NCBI GenBank assembly: GCA_947631935.1
Contig: CANRNG010000004.1
Coordinates: 1 to 54,141 of the forward strand
Source of the DNA: an uncultured Erysipelothrix sp.
GTDB taxonomy: Bacteria; Bacillota_I; Bacilli_A; Erysipelotrichales; Erysipelotrichaceae
Direction of reading: 5' to 3'
Length of the DNA: 54,141 bases
Shown: piece by piece, positions 26,264-34,116 of the stretch
Layout of the letters: every line of letters begins with the position of its first letter
How positions within the stretch are numbered: the first letter of the stretch is position 1
Translations under genes and position numbers: made by a program
The notes under the pieces: model-generated
Seen by the model: the letters and a program-made list of their open reading frames with translations, nothing else
Told to the model about the DNA's origin: nothing
Databases searched by the model: none

Positions 26264-26288
26264 TTATCTCTTATGGTGGAGCTGACGG
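26264..26288 (+). repeat. right att-like copy overlapping the ssrA 3' end
   Basis: TTATCTCTTATG (26264-26275), seven bases, TGACGG (26283-26288). It spans the tmRNA CCA end and acceptor/T arm, the usual position of ssrA-targeting integrases. Confidence 0.4.
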
Positions 26289-26633
26289 GATTTGAACCCG
26301 CGTCCAAGCAATGTCCCACAAATAGACGTCTACAGTTTATTTTATTTCTAGATTACATCAAACACTTTGAAACAAACAAAGATCATGCATGATATCCTTC
26401 TATAGATTTTCGTCCGTACTGCGAAGTCAAGTACAGCTTATTCCTTCTTTGGTTATCCCAATCTATAAAGCCACAAGGAAAGGCGTCTTAATAGATGGCG
26501 CTGCAAGCTTAGTTAAGCGTTAATTAAGCAGCGAATGCGTAATTACTGTTTCCAGATATTTTTGTTGGTGATAAGGTCACCACACCACTGCAGTCTATTT
26601 CAAACGATCACCTGTCGAAACCATGACAGCCCC
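26274..26633 (-). ncRNA. ssrA: transfer-messenger RNA (tmRNA)
   Basis: A 360-nt RNA that rescues stalled ribosomes with SmpB. The 5' end reads GGGGCTGTCATGGTTTCGAC and the 3' end GGGTTCAAATCCCGTCAGCT followed by CCACCA; the acceptor arms GGGGCUG and CAGCUCC pair and CCA is encoded. The tag frame ends GNSNYAFAA then TAA (complement near 26525-26555), giving a typical hydrophobic AFAA degron; the resume codon is uncertain, perhaps the Gly codon. A TATAAT box lies 9 bases upstream and a terminator follows. Confidence 0.96.
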
Positions 26634-26641
26634 GCGTGAAT

Positions 26642-26647
26642 ATTATA
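26642..26647 (-). promoter_or_regulatory. -10 element of ssrA
   Basis: Minus strand TATAAT (complement of 26642-26647), correctly placed for a 5' end at 26633. The -35 region (TCCACA about 17 bp upstream) is weak. Confidence 0.6.
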
Positions 26648-26654
26648 ACATAAC

Positions 26655-26683
26655 TTGACAAAAATGTGGATTATACATACCAT
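26655..26683 (+). promoter_or_regulatory. promoter of azlCD
   Basis: TTGACA (26655-26660), 17 bp, TACCAT (26678-26683). Divergent from and closely packed against the ssrA promoter. Confidence 0.5.
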
Positions 26684-26710
26684 AATATAAATAATTGGGA
26701 GATAAACGAT

Positions 26711-27349
26711 GTGAGAGAAAGTATTGTAAAAACGGTATCTGTGATGGCAGGATATATATTTTTGGGAAGTGCTTTTGGGATTTTAGTTGAATCCAACGGC
26801 TTTTCAATTTGGGTTGCGCTTTTTATGAGCATTTTTATTTATGCGGGCTCCATGCAATTTGCGACCATTGGGGTCTTGGTGAATCCAATTTCTTTAATTC
26901 AAGTTTTCATTTTGACCTTGTCTATCAATGCCCGTCATTTATTTTACGGCATCTCGATGTTGAAGCCTTTTAAAAAAATGGGTTTAAAGAAACTCTATAT
27001 GATTTTTGCGCTGACAGATGAAACCTACTCACTGATTATCAATGAAAAACCAGGGGATACCATATTTCATATAATGTGGCTCAATCAATGTTATTGGATC
27101 ATTGGGACTGTCTTTGGGTATTTCTTTGGGAAGATGATTCCCTTCTCAACTGCAGGGATAGAATTCTCAATGACGGCTTTATTCTTGGTTATATTTATGG
27201 ATAAACTCAAGGATAAACAATACCTTCCCATGTTTATGGGTTTGTTGATAAGTGCGATATGTTTGCTGATATTCAGTCCACAATATTTCATCATTCCTTC
27301 CATGATTGGTATTGTGATTGCACTGGGACTAAGAGGTGAAGTGAAATGA
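26711..27349 (+). CDS. azlC: AzlC family branched-chain amino acid exporter subunit
   Basis: An integral membrane protein of 212 residues with about six to seven hydrophobic spans. The family motif region YAGSMQFATIGVLV and LTLSINARHLFYG is clear. AzlC and AzlD together export branched-chain amino acids and analogues. GTG 26711, nine bases after GGGAG, is preferred to the in-frame upstream codons near 26666. The stop overlaps azlD by 4 bp. Confidence 0.93.
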   Translation: MRESIVKTVSVMAGYIFLGSAFGILVESNGFSIWVALFMSIFIYAGSMQFATIGVLVNPISLIQVFILTLSINARHLFYGISMLKPFKKMGLKKLYMIFALTDETYSLIINEKPGDTIFHIMWLNQCYWIIGTVFGYFFGKMIPFSTAGIEFSMTALFLVIFMDKLKDKQYLPMFMGLLISAICLLIFSPQYFIIPSMIGIVIALGLRGEVK

Positions 27350-27636
27350 TGTATCTAACCTTAATGGTGATTGCGTTGGGTACCTTATTAACCCGTGCCA
27401 TTCCTTTTATCTTTTTTAAAAATAGAGAAATGCCTGAACGCTTGGGTATATTAATCGATATGTTACCCTACGCAACCATTTCACTTTTGGTTGTCTATAG
27501 TTTTAAGGATGTGGGTGTTCATAATCTATGGGCCACAATCATTGCATCCCTTGTTTGTGTGGGGACTTATTATTGGAAAGAAAATACTGTCTTAAGTATT
27601 GCGATTTCAACACTTTTATATATGTTATTAATTTAA
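27346..27636 (+). CDS. azlD: AzlD family branched-chain amino acid transport subunit
   Basis: A small membrane protein of 96 residues with three to four spans. LGTLLTRAIPFIFF and MLPYATISLLVVYSF are typical of AzlD. Translationally coupled to azlC. Confidence 0.92.
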   Translation: MMYLTLMVIALGTLLTRAIPFIFFKNREMPERLGILIDMLPYATISLLVVYSFKDVGVHNLWATIIASLVCVGTYYWKENTVLSIAISTLLYMLLI

Positions 27637-27660
27637 AAAAGGGCAATTGCCCTTTTTTTG
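27634..27660. terminator. bidirectional terminator
   Basis: The self-complementary AAAAAAGGGCAATTGCCCTT plus Ts has A and T runs on both sides. It can end azlD from one side and the small membrane protein gene from the other. Confidence 0.9.
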
Positions 27661-27667
27661 TTGAAAG

Positions 27668-27838
27668 TTATTTCGAATTTTTCCAAACCAGCCATGCTTT
27701 ATATGCCATAACTAGGAAGAAACAGGTTCCCAAAACATAGATGAAATTGCGATCAAGATTGAAGACAACAATCAAAACCATGAAGATGGCAATGATATAC
27801 ATCAAAATATCGAGTCTTTTTAAACGGTTATTTTTCAT
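27668..27838 (-). CDS. 56-residue membrane protein overlapping the peptidase stop
   Basis: Minus-strand ATG (complement of 27836-27838) starts MKNNRLKRLDILMYIIAIFM, a positively charged head followed by two hydrophobic stretches separated by NLDRNF, ending VWKNSK at TAA (complement of 27668-27670). The start overlaps the last 11 bases of the S9 peptidase gene, so translation is probably coupled; there is no good independent ribosome-binding site. Function unknown. A real small gene is likely because the frame is open, strongly membrane-like and ends exactly before the terminator. Confidence 0.65.
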   Translation of the reverse strand: MKNNRLKRLDILMYIIAIFMVLIVVFNLDRNFIYVLGTCFFLVMAYKAWLVWKNSK

Positions 27839-29792
27839 TTAAATATAGATCCATCCATTGGGTAATTTCTTCCAAACGTTTGATTCTTGATTTGGGTTTA
27901 CCCCCTCTTGATAGATTATGGTTTTCATTTTTAAACCAAACAAAACGTGTATCCACTCCTTGTTTTTTGACGACCGTATAAAGTTGCATCGCTTGTTCAA
28001 TAGGACAACGATAATCTTGGTCGGAATGAATAAATAAGAGGGGTGTTTTTATATTGCGAGCATGTTTGAGTGGAGAATGTTCCCAAGCTTTTTCGAAATC
28101 ATCAAGAGGGTCTGCATCTGTTTGGTCAGGCCCAAAGTAATATCCAATATCAGAAGTTCCATAGAATGAAATCCAATTGGAAATGGAACGTTGGGTCGCG
28201 GCTGCTTTAAAGCGATCGGTATGTGAAACAATCCAATTGGTCATGAAACCACCATAAGAACCGCCTGTTACACCCATACGATTTTCATCAATTGCGTAGT
28301 TTTTAAGCACAAAGTCAGTAAAGTCCATGATGTCTTGGTAGTCAATAGAGCCATATAAGCCACGAATATCCGCAAAATCATCACCATAGCCATCGCCACC
28401 CCGTGGGTTACAAAAGAATACGATATATCCAGCATTGGCCCACACTTGCATCTCATGGAAGAAGTTTTCGTTATAGATAGTTTTAGGACCCCCATGGATA
28501 TCCAAAATTGCAGGATATTTCTTTTCTTGATCATAGTTTTCAGGGAGTAAAACCCAACCATCCATTTGGTCTTCACCATCCACAATGTTGTGATAGATGG
28601 GCTTTGCGACATACTTGTCTTTGAGTGCGTCGGTATTGTGGTTCGTGATTTGTGTATAACTGTCATCCTCTAAATTAAAGTGATAGAGTTCTTGTAGTTT
28701 ATTATCAAATAAGCCTACACCCAATACGGTATCTTCTAAGAATAAGATGCCATCAATAGATCCTTTGGGTGCATAGATTTCGGTGAGTGTACCATCAAAT
28801 TGATAAAGAACTGTGCGGTCTTGATACGTTCCCACAAAGTAGTATTTATCTGCAATAATATGGGTTGATACATTGCCACCCAATCTAACATCAGAACCCG
28901 TTGAATTATAGGATGAACGTCCAAAATCCGTATGACGGGTTGCGACACCTTCTTTTAAAAGATAAAAGTCACTGTTTTGGTTGATACCATATTTCTTATT
29001 GTCACTCGCAAAGAGGTAGGTTGTTTCATTCAATTCGAAGAAATCACCAATCGCAAGTGCGTTGTCATTTTCATATACTTTTTTGAGTTCTTGGGTTTCT
29101 ACATGATAGGTATATGCATCACTATAGAAGTCCAATACTTGCGTAAATTCTTTTGCGAGGATGTAAAGTTTTTTTGTATGTTTGTTGTAAGATAAAACCC
29201 TTGCGGAGATATCTTTATCAAAAAGGTTTGTATAGACTTTGGTTTTTGGGTTATAGCTTAAGATTTGTCCTTTTTGGCTTCTGGTAAAAGTGCCACCATC
29301 TGAATAAAAAGGAATGGTCTCAATGATTTCATAAAGATCCTGGTCTTTGACTTGCTTTAAATAATCATCACGATTGGCAGGATCCTCATACAGTACATGT
29401 TCTTTTTCAGATAGACTGGTTTGAATAATCCAAGTCTCTTCATTCACCACAATCAAGTTGTAAACTGGGACATAAAGGGTTGTTAGATATTCAAATGATT
29501 TCAAGTTAAGATCATAGCGATACAAAATGGTTTTCATTTCCTTTTGAGCTTGTTTCTCGTCTTCATTTTTCGCAAAAGGAATCAAAAGAGAGGTGTCTGT
29601 TTCCCAAAAGTATGATTTGGATGTTTCTAAGTCCAAGGCTTTATGTGTTCCCACATAAAGGGTGGATTGGTAGTTGTTTTCGCCTATATTGGGTTTAGAT
29701 AGGACGTAGGCATGGTTTGTCTTTGAGGGGTTGGCTGATAGTAGTGAGATAAATTGATAATCTATGAGATCGTTAATTTTTATTTTTTGCAT
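27828..29792 (-). CDS. S9 family (prolyl oligopeptidase-type) peptidase
   Basis: A serine peptidase of 654 residues, no signal peptide. An N-terminal beta-propeller-like part (about 1-390) precedes an alpha/beta hydrolase (about 400-654). The latter has DIHGGPKTIY, nucleophile Ser in GVTGGSYGGFMTN, Asp in IHSDQDYRCP and His in NENHNLSRGG. This is the acylaminoacyl-peptidase/YuxL-like architecture, likely acting on cytoplasmic peptides. The upstream hesB-like gene ends in a terminator, so it may have its own promoter (TATAAT in the intergenic stretch). Confidence 0.94.
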   Translation of the reverse strand: MQKIKINDLIDYQFISLLSANPSKTNHAYVLSKPNIGENNYQSTLYVGTHKALDLETSKSYFWETDTSLLIPFAKNEDEKQAQKEMKTILYRYDLNLKSFEYLTTLYVPVYNLIVVNEETWIIQTSLSEKEHVLYEDPANRDDYLKQVKDQDLYEIIETIPFYSDGGTFTRSQKGQILSYNPKTKVYTNLFDKDISARVLSYNKHTKKLYILAKEFTQVLDFYSDAYTYHVETQELKKVYENDNALAIGDFFELNETTYLFASDNKKYGINQNSDFYLLKEGVATRHTDFGRSSYNSTGSDVRLGGNVSTHIIADKYYFVGTYQDRTVLYQFDGTLTEIYAPKGSIDGILFLEDTVLGVGLFDNKLQELYHFNLEDDSYTQITNHNTDALKDKYVAKPIYHNIVDGEDQMDGWVLLPENYDQEKKYPAILDIHGGPKTIYNENFFHEMQVWANAGYIVFFCNPRGGDGYGDDFADIRGLYGSIDYQDIMDFTDFVLKNYAIDENRMGVTGGSYGGFMTNWIVSHTDRFKAAATQRSISNWISFYGTSDIGYYFGPDQTDADPLDDFEKAWEHSPLKHARNIKTPLLFIHSDQDYRCPIEQAMQLYTVVKKQGVDTRFVWFKNENHNLSRGGKPKSRIKRLEEITQWMDLYLNEK

Positions 29793-29827
29793 GGGGATGC
29801 TCCTTCTATTTTTATATATTATACATT

Positions 29828-29853
29828 AAAAAAAGTAATCGGTGTGATTACTT
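29828..29853 (-). terminator. terminator after the HesB-like gene
   Basis: Minus strand AAGTAATC, ACACC, GATTACTT (complement of 29833-29853), then Ts; overlaps the gene's stop codon. Confidence 0.8.
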
Positions 29854-30123
29854 TCTCAATAATGTAGGTTCATTTCTTTCTGTGTCTAAGGTAATGTCCA
29901 AATCCTGTTCACTGAAGAACCAAGCATCGGCGCGCTCTACGTAGAAACGCACGTCATCAATGATGACTTCTACTTCTGGGCGAGAAGGTTCCATTTTTGC
30001 TAAAGCAAAAGAGAATCCATCTTTACCATAGACCTTTCCAAAAAATTTAATACTATCTCCAGCTTGGAGTTCCATTTCCTGGATATACCACGCTGCAGCT
30101 TCTTTACTGATTGTTAGTTTCAT
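29848..30123 (-). CDS. HesB/YneR-like protein of the iron-sulfur biogenesis superfamily
   Basis: A cytoplasmic protein of 91 residues with the HesB-like fold signature: MKLTISKEAAAWYIQEM, SIKFFGKVYGKDGFSFALA and AWFFSEQDLDITLD. The Cys residues that hold iron or clusters in IscA/SufA are absent, as in YneR-type members, so it is unlikely to be an ordinary A-type carrier. It lies 42 bp after the TIM-barrel gene. Confidence 0.85.
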   Translation of the reverse strand: MKLTISKEAAAWYIQEMELQAGDSIKFFGKVYGKDGFSFALAKMEPSRPEVEVIIDDVRFYVERADAWFFSEQDLDITLDTERNEPTLLRK

Positions 30124-30165
30124 GTTTCATTCACCTCTTCTATTTAGTGTATCATATTTTTAAAA

Positions 30166-30822
30166 TTATAACGCGCGGTAGCGCTCCATCATCTCTTTAA
30201 ATAGTTCAGATGTGGAAGGGGGTGTGTAGGTAATCGCATTCGCCCCAGCTTCAATGGTTTCGGTAATTGATGCTCCGGTGGGTCCACCGGTAGCGATAAT
30301 TGGAATTTCAGGATAGGCATCGCGAATCTTTTTGACCACGGCTGCAGTTTTGGCACCGCATGAAATGTTGAAGATGGAAGTACCACTATCAAGACGCCCT
30401 TGAATATCAGCATGTTCAGATGTGACGGTAATGATGATTGGAATTTCCAAACGTTGTTTGAGTGATGCGATCAGTTCATTACGAGTAGGTGAGTTTAAGA
30501 CAACACCCATGGCCCCTTGTTGTTCCGCATCCACAGCCAGTGATAAGACACGTGAACCCCGGGTTGTGCCCCCGCCAACACCCGCAAATACAGGTAAGTC
30601 AGATCCCATTATAATGGAATGGGTAATGATGGGTTGTGGGGTAAAGGGGTAAATGGCAATTACAGCGTCAGCATTACAATTACGAATAATCGCGACATCG
30701 GTTGTAAAGATAATCGATTTAATCAAACGACCAAAGATACGAATACCATTGGCTTTTTCAATTTCTTTGGGAACGTGAATAAAATTAGAGCGTAAATTAC
30801 CGCTATACTCAGGAACTCTCAT
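30166..30822 (-). CDS. TIM-barrel protein, putative hydrolase or aldolase-like
   Basis: A protein of 218 residues with alternating strands and helices ending in phosphate-binding-like loops (PVFAGVGGGTTRG, IFNISCGAKTAA, PIIATGGPTGASI, ANAITYTPPS). The pattern suits the ribulose-phosphate-binding barrel group (KDPG aldolase or NanE-like), but I cannot name a substrate. A long conserved N terminus (VPEYSGNLRSNFIHVPKEIE) suggests a uniform family in Bacillota. It sits 16 bp after yitT, probably co-transcribed. Confidence 0.75.
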   Translation of the reverse strand: MRVPEYSGNLRSNFIHVPKEIEKANGIRIFGRLIKSIIFTTDVAIIRNCNADAVIAIYPFTPQPIITHSIIMGSDLPVFAGVGGGTTRGSRVLSLAVDAEQQGAMGVVLNSPTRNELIASLKQRLEIPIIITVTSEHADIQGRLDSGTSIFNISCGAKTAAVVKKIRDAYPEIPIIATGGPTGASITETIEAGANAITYTPPSTSELFKEMMERYRAL

Positions 30823-30838
30823 GTTTTTTCCTCCTCAA

Positions 30839-31693
30839 TTAGATCAGACGTTTCTCAAAACCACCCACAATTTTTAAGTTTTCAGTGATAATGATAAACG
30901 CTTTTGGATCATGTTTATGTACGATTTTTTTAATGGTAGGAACTTCTTCCTGACTGACAATGGAAACAAAAACTTCCATTGGATGTTTGGTGAATGAACC
31001 ATATCCCTGCCAATACGTTGCGCCCCGAACCATTTCTTGATTGATAATATGTTTGATTTCACTGTTTTGGGTAAAGACCATAACCGAAACTTCAATGTTG
31101 GAGTGGTGGAATTTATCCAAGGTAAACGAGAAAATAAGGGAATAAATTAGCGAATAAATGGCCGTTTCAAAATCAAATAAGATAAAACAAACCAAATAAA
31201 TCATGGAGTTCATCACAAGATAAACTTTACCCACACTGCCTTTTTTATTTTGAGACATATATAGACCAATGATATCCATACCGCCTCCAGAGCCACGCCC
31301 CTTAAAAGCCAACGAAACACCATAACCACCGACTAAAGCGGCCAATAAGATTCCAACAAAGGTATCGCCCACAAATGGCGCACTTGGAATAGGAATGAAT
31401 GACATGGAAAGTGTTTGGGTTACAATCATAACCAAAGACAAGGTCACAAAGCTTTTTGACATGCGTTTATAAGCAAAAATGAAGACCGGTAAGTTAATTA
31501 AAAAGGTTAAGAAACCGGTTAGATTTATATTGGGGTTTTTTAAAAGATCAACGAAAACTCCATTTAGAAGTTGTGCGATACCCGTAAATCCTCCGTTATA
31601 GAGTCCCAGTGGCATCAACAATAGGTTGATCGAAAGTCCGAATATTAATCCACTTAATATGTTGTAGATATAGTTTTTGAGTTTTTGATTCAT
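30839..31693 (-). CDS. YitT family membrane protein
   Basis: A protein of 284 residues with five to six hydrophobic spans in the first 200 residues (GLSINLLLMPLGLYNGGFTG; GVSLAFKGRGSGGGMDIIG) and a cytoplasmic C-terminal DUF2179-like domain (about 205-284; SVMVFTQNSEIKHIINQEM). Transport of an unknown solute is the usual assumption. It is probably the first gene of the minus-strand group. Confidence 0.92.
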   Translation of the reverse strand: MNQKLKNYIYNILSGLIFGLSINLLLMPLGLYNGGFTGIAQLLNGVFVDLLKNPNINLTGFLTFLINLPVFIFAYKRMSKSFVTLSLVMIVTQTLSMSFIPIPSAPFVGDTFVGILLAALVGGYGVSLAFKGRGSGGGMDIIGLYMSQNKKGSVGKVYLVMNSMIYLVCFILFDFETAIYSLIYSLIFSFTLDKFHHSNIEVSVMVFTQNSEIKHIINQEMVRGATYWQGYGSFTKHPMEVFVSIVSQEEVPTIKKIVHKHDPKAFIIITENLKIVGGFEKRLI

Positions 31694-31770
31694 GTTTAGA
31701 TTATAACACCTAAATATGTTTTTGTGATGGTTTTCATTAAAATATGATAAACTAATATGGAGGTGGAAAC

Positions 31771-32199
31771 ATGGAAGTATTTAACACACGAAGATTAACA
31801 CAGAGACAACGTTTTGGATTGGCGGTTGCGGTAGGTATTATAGCTGCAATTGTATTGGGAATTCTATCAGGAAAAATAAGTCTATGGATTGGCCAATCAA
31901 CCGGTTTGGGATTTGCGATTATTAATATTGGTGCAGGGTATCTTTTGGGAATGACCATTCAAAAAATTGGACGGGGTGTTCAAACCAAGTTCAGTATTCT
32001 GGGCGGTGTTTTGGGAGTTTTTATGGTTCTTATTTCTGAAGTGATTGCGCTGGGTTTCCCAATTTACGCATTGTTTATGCCAGAAGTCTACAGATCAACT
32101 TTAAATATCCTTCTTGGCGGGGGTGTCAATAGTATTATCACGCTTATCTATAATGCAATCGCAGTTTATACTGCCTATGGTTATTCTCGGTTTTTATAA
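31771..32199 (+). CDS. small polytopic membrane protein of unknown function
   Basis: A protein of 142 residues with a basic N terminus (NTRRLTQRQR) and about four hydrophobic segments rich in Gly (GIIAAIVLGILSGKISLW, INIGAGYLLGMTI, VLGVFMVLISEVIALGFPIY, and a C-terminal span). It has a good GGAGGTGG site, and its stop overlaps the alr start by 1 base, so the two are co-expressed. I do not recognise a named family. Confidence 0.75.
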   Translation: MEVFNTRRLTQRQRFGLAVAVGIIAAIVLGILSGKISLWIGQSTGLGFAIINIGAGYLLGMTIQKIGRGVQTKFSILGGVLGVFMVLISEVIALGFPIYALFMPEVYRSTLNILLGGGVNSIITLIYNAIAVYTAYGYSRFL

Positions 32200-33227
32200 T
32201 GAAGAATTTCGCGAAAATTAATTTGAATCATTTGAGTCACAATCTGCAAACTTTTAGAAACAAAAGTAAGACAGAAATTTTCGCAGTGGTGAAAGCCAAT
32301 GCTTATGGCCATGGCGATATTGAAGTCTCAAAACATCTTGAAAATGAAGGGGTTAAAGTGTTTTGTGTTTCGTCTATTTATGAAGCCAAACACATTGTGG
32401 ATCATATTAAAGCTGATATTTTAATATTTGGGGTCGGTGAAGTTGATGAAATTGAAAAATATCATCATCCGCAGTTCATTTATACTTTGGGTTCTTTAGC
32501 CCAACTCAATGATTTTGAATCACTCCCTTTTAAAGTCAGGGTTCATATAGAAGTGAATACGGGAATGAATCGCTTTGGATTTAAAACAATCGAAAGCTTG
32601 AAACAAGCCCTACACACCAAACATGATATCGAAGGCATCTATACCCATTTCACAAGTAGTGAAGAAAACAAACAGAAGACTTTGGACCAACTCTTTTTAT
32701 TTAAAGAATGGGTTGTTGCGAGTGAATATGATTATAAATATATCCATGCCAGCAATTCGCATGGTGCATTGTCTGTTTCAGACCCAATCTTAAACGCAAG
32801 TCGTGTTGGGATTGGTCTATATGGATACAGTGATTTTGGAGATGGCTTAAAAGAGGTTTTAAGTTTGTTTACGAAAGTCATGCATATGGATACCTTAAAT
32901 CAAGGGGAGTCCGTTGGATATAATGGTGTCTATACTGCAAAAACAAACACATGCTATGGCATGTGTCCCATCGGATATGCGGATGGATTTGATATTAGAA
33001 ACAGCGGGTTGGATGTTTATATCAAAGGTAAACCCTATCCCATCTTGGGTAAAATATGTATGGACCAAATGATGATTGAAGTGGATGAACAGGTTTCAAT
33101 TGGGGATGAAGTGGAATTGATTGGTCCCAATCGTACCCTGGCCACAGTCTCTAAAAAATTGGGTGTCATTCCTTATATTCTGTTGACGAATTTGGGAATG
33201 CGCATTGAAAGAATTTATGAAAAGTAA
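32199..33227 (+). CDS. alr: alanine racemase
   Basis: A PLP enzyme of 342 residues converting L- to D-alanine for peptidoglycan. Lys32 in FAVVKANAYGHG binds PLP, and the catalytic Tyr lies in MCPIGYADGFD. YDYKYIHASNSHGAL and SRVGIGLYGY are also typical. It is somewhat shorter than many Alr proteins (about 360-390) but has both barrel and C-terminal beta domain. Confidence 0.95.
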   Translation: MKNFAKINLNHLSHNLQTFRNKSKTEIFAVVKANAYGHGDIEVSKHLENEGVKVFCVSSIYEAKHIVDHIKADILIFGVGEVDEIEKYHHPQFIYTLGSLAQLNDFESLPFKVRVHIEVNTGMNRFGFKTIESLKQALHTKHDIEGIYTHFTSSEENKQKTLDQLFLFKEWVVASEYDYKYIHASNSHGALSVSDPILNASRVGIGLYGYSDFGDGLKEVLSLFTKVMHMDTLNQGESVGYNGVYTAKTNTCYGMCPIGYADGFDIRNSGLDVYIKGKPYPILGKICMDQMMIEVDEQVSIGDEVELIGPNRTLATVSKKLGVIPYILLTNLGMRIERIYEK

Positions 33228-33251
33228 AAGCTGCACGAATGCAGCTTTTTT
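33226..33251. terminator. terminator between alr and the convergent gene
   Basis: AAAAGCTGC, ACGAAT, GCAGCTTTTTT. Confidence 0.9.
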
Positions 33252-33999
33252 AGTGATGATGTGCTTTCTTAGATGAAAGCGGACTGGTTTTATTATAGTC
33301 ATTTAAATACGGATAAATAAAGGTATCGTTTAATAATATCGCTTGGTAATAGTAGCGATGGAATGGGTTCGTTAAAGAACGAATGATACGATCAATGCGG
33401 TGGTTACATTCATCTAAGATCGCATAATGAATGTCTTTGTTTTCAAAATCAAAGGTTAATTGCGAATAGAGGTGTAAGAATGTTTGGATAGCAACCAACT
33501 GAGGTCTTTCTTCATGAATGGCATCAAAATATTCAAATAAGTTATCGATGCTTTGACTGAAGACAGGAAGCCTGTTTTCTGTGTTATAGTTCTGAATACG
33601 CAAGATGTGTCGGGTTAAATCATTGAGTATCGTGTGATAACAAATGATTTGGTCCAAATTCGATGCGAAATAGCTATTATCTTGGTCGAGTTCGCATTGG
33701 ATATTGAAATCAAGACTACAGGTAAGTTCATACTTATCTTCAAGGGCCATACTCAACATGAGTGCAGCTGCATAGGGGCATTTGAATGGGTCATACTCTG
33801 AAATGCCATCTTTGGTGATGGAGAGATAGACAACACTGTGGTCAACATTGAATCTAAGTTGAACTAAGAAATAGTAGTGATCATAGACCAAAGCTTTAAC
33901 GCTATAACAAGATTCATCTAAAACTTTGATGCGATTTTCGTTGAGTATTTGAACTGCGTTTTCTAAAACTTCTGGTTCAAACAAATATTTTAAATCCAT
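33250..33999 (-). CDS. uncharacterised protein
   Basis: A soluble protein of 249 residues, not recognised. It has an N-terminal beta-rich part (YSVKALVYDHYYFLVQLRF) followed by KCPYAAALMLSMALED, which faintly recalls the CxH-A-A-L end of a SWIM zinc finger but lacks the other ligands. The rest is helical and acidic, ending in a KKAHHH tail. AGGAGG precedes the start. It stands alone, convergent with alr and divergent from the RAYT-like gene. Confidence 0.7.
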   Translation of the reverse strand: MDLKYLFEPEVLENAVQILNENRIKVLDESCYSVKALVYDHYYFLVQLRFNVDHSVVYLSITKDGISEYDPFKCPYAAALMLSMALEDKYELTCSLDFNIQCELDQDNSYFASNLDQIICYHTILNDLTRHILRIQNYNTENRLPVFSQSIDNLFEYFDAIHEERPQLVAIQTFLHLYSQLTFDFENKDIHYAILDECNHRIDRIIRSLTNPFHRYYYQAILLNDTFIYPYLNDYNKTSPLSSKKAHHH

Positions 34000-34116
34000 G
34001 TCGTTGACCTCCTTTGCATCTAAATAATATTCTAAGGTCTTGGCTTTTTCAATGAAAGTGCATATTGCTTTGGGGACAGATATTGCCCATGTTAAGATAA
34101 TTTTAAGGTGATAAGG

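Noticed and set aside
33250-33999. SWIM zinc-finger assignment for the unknown protein
   Set aside because: Only the CPYAAALML end resembles SWIM; the other metal ligands are not present.
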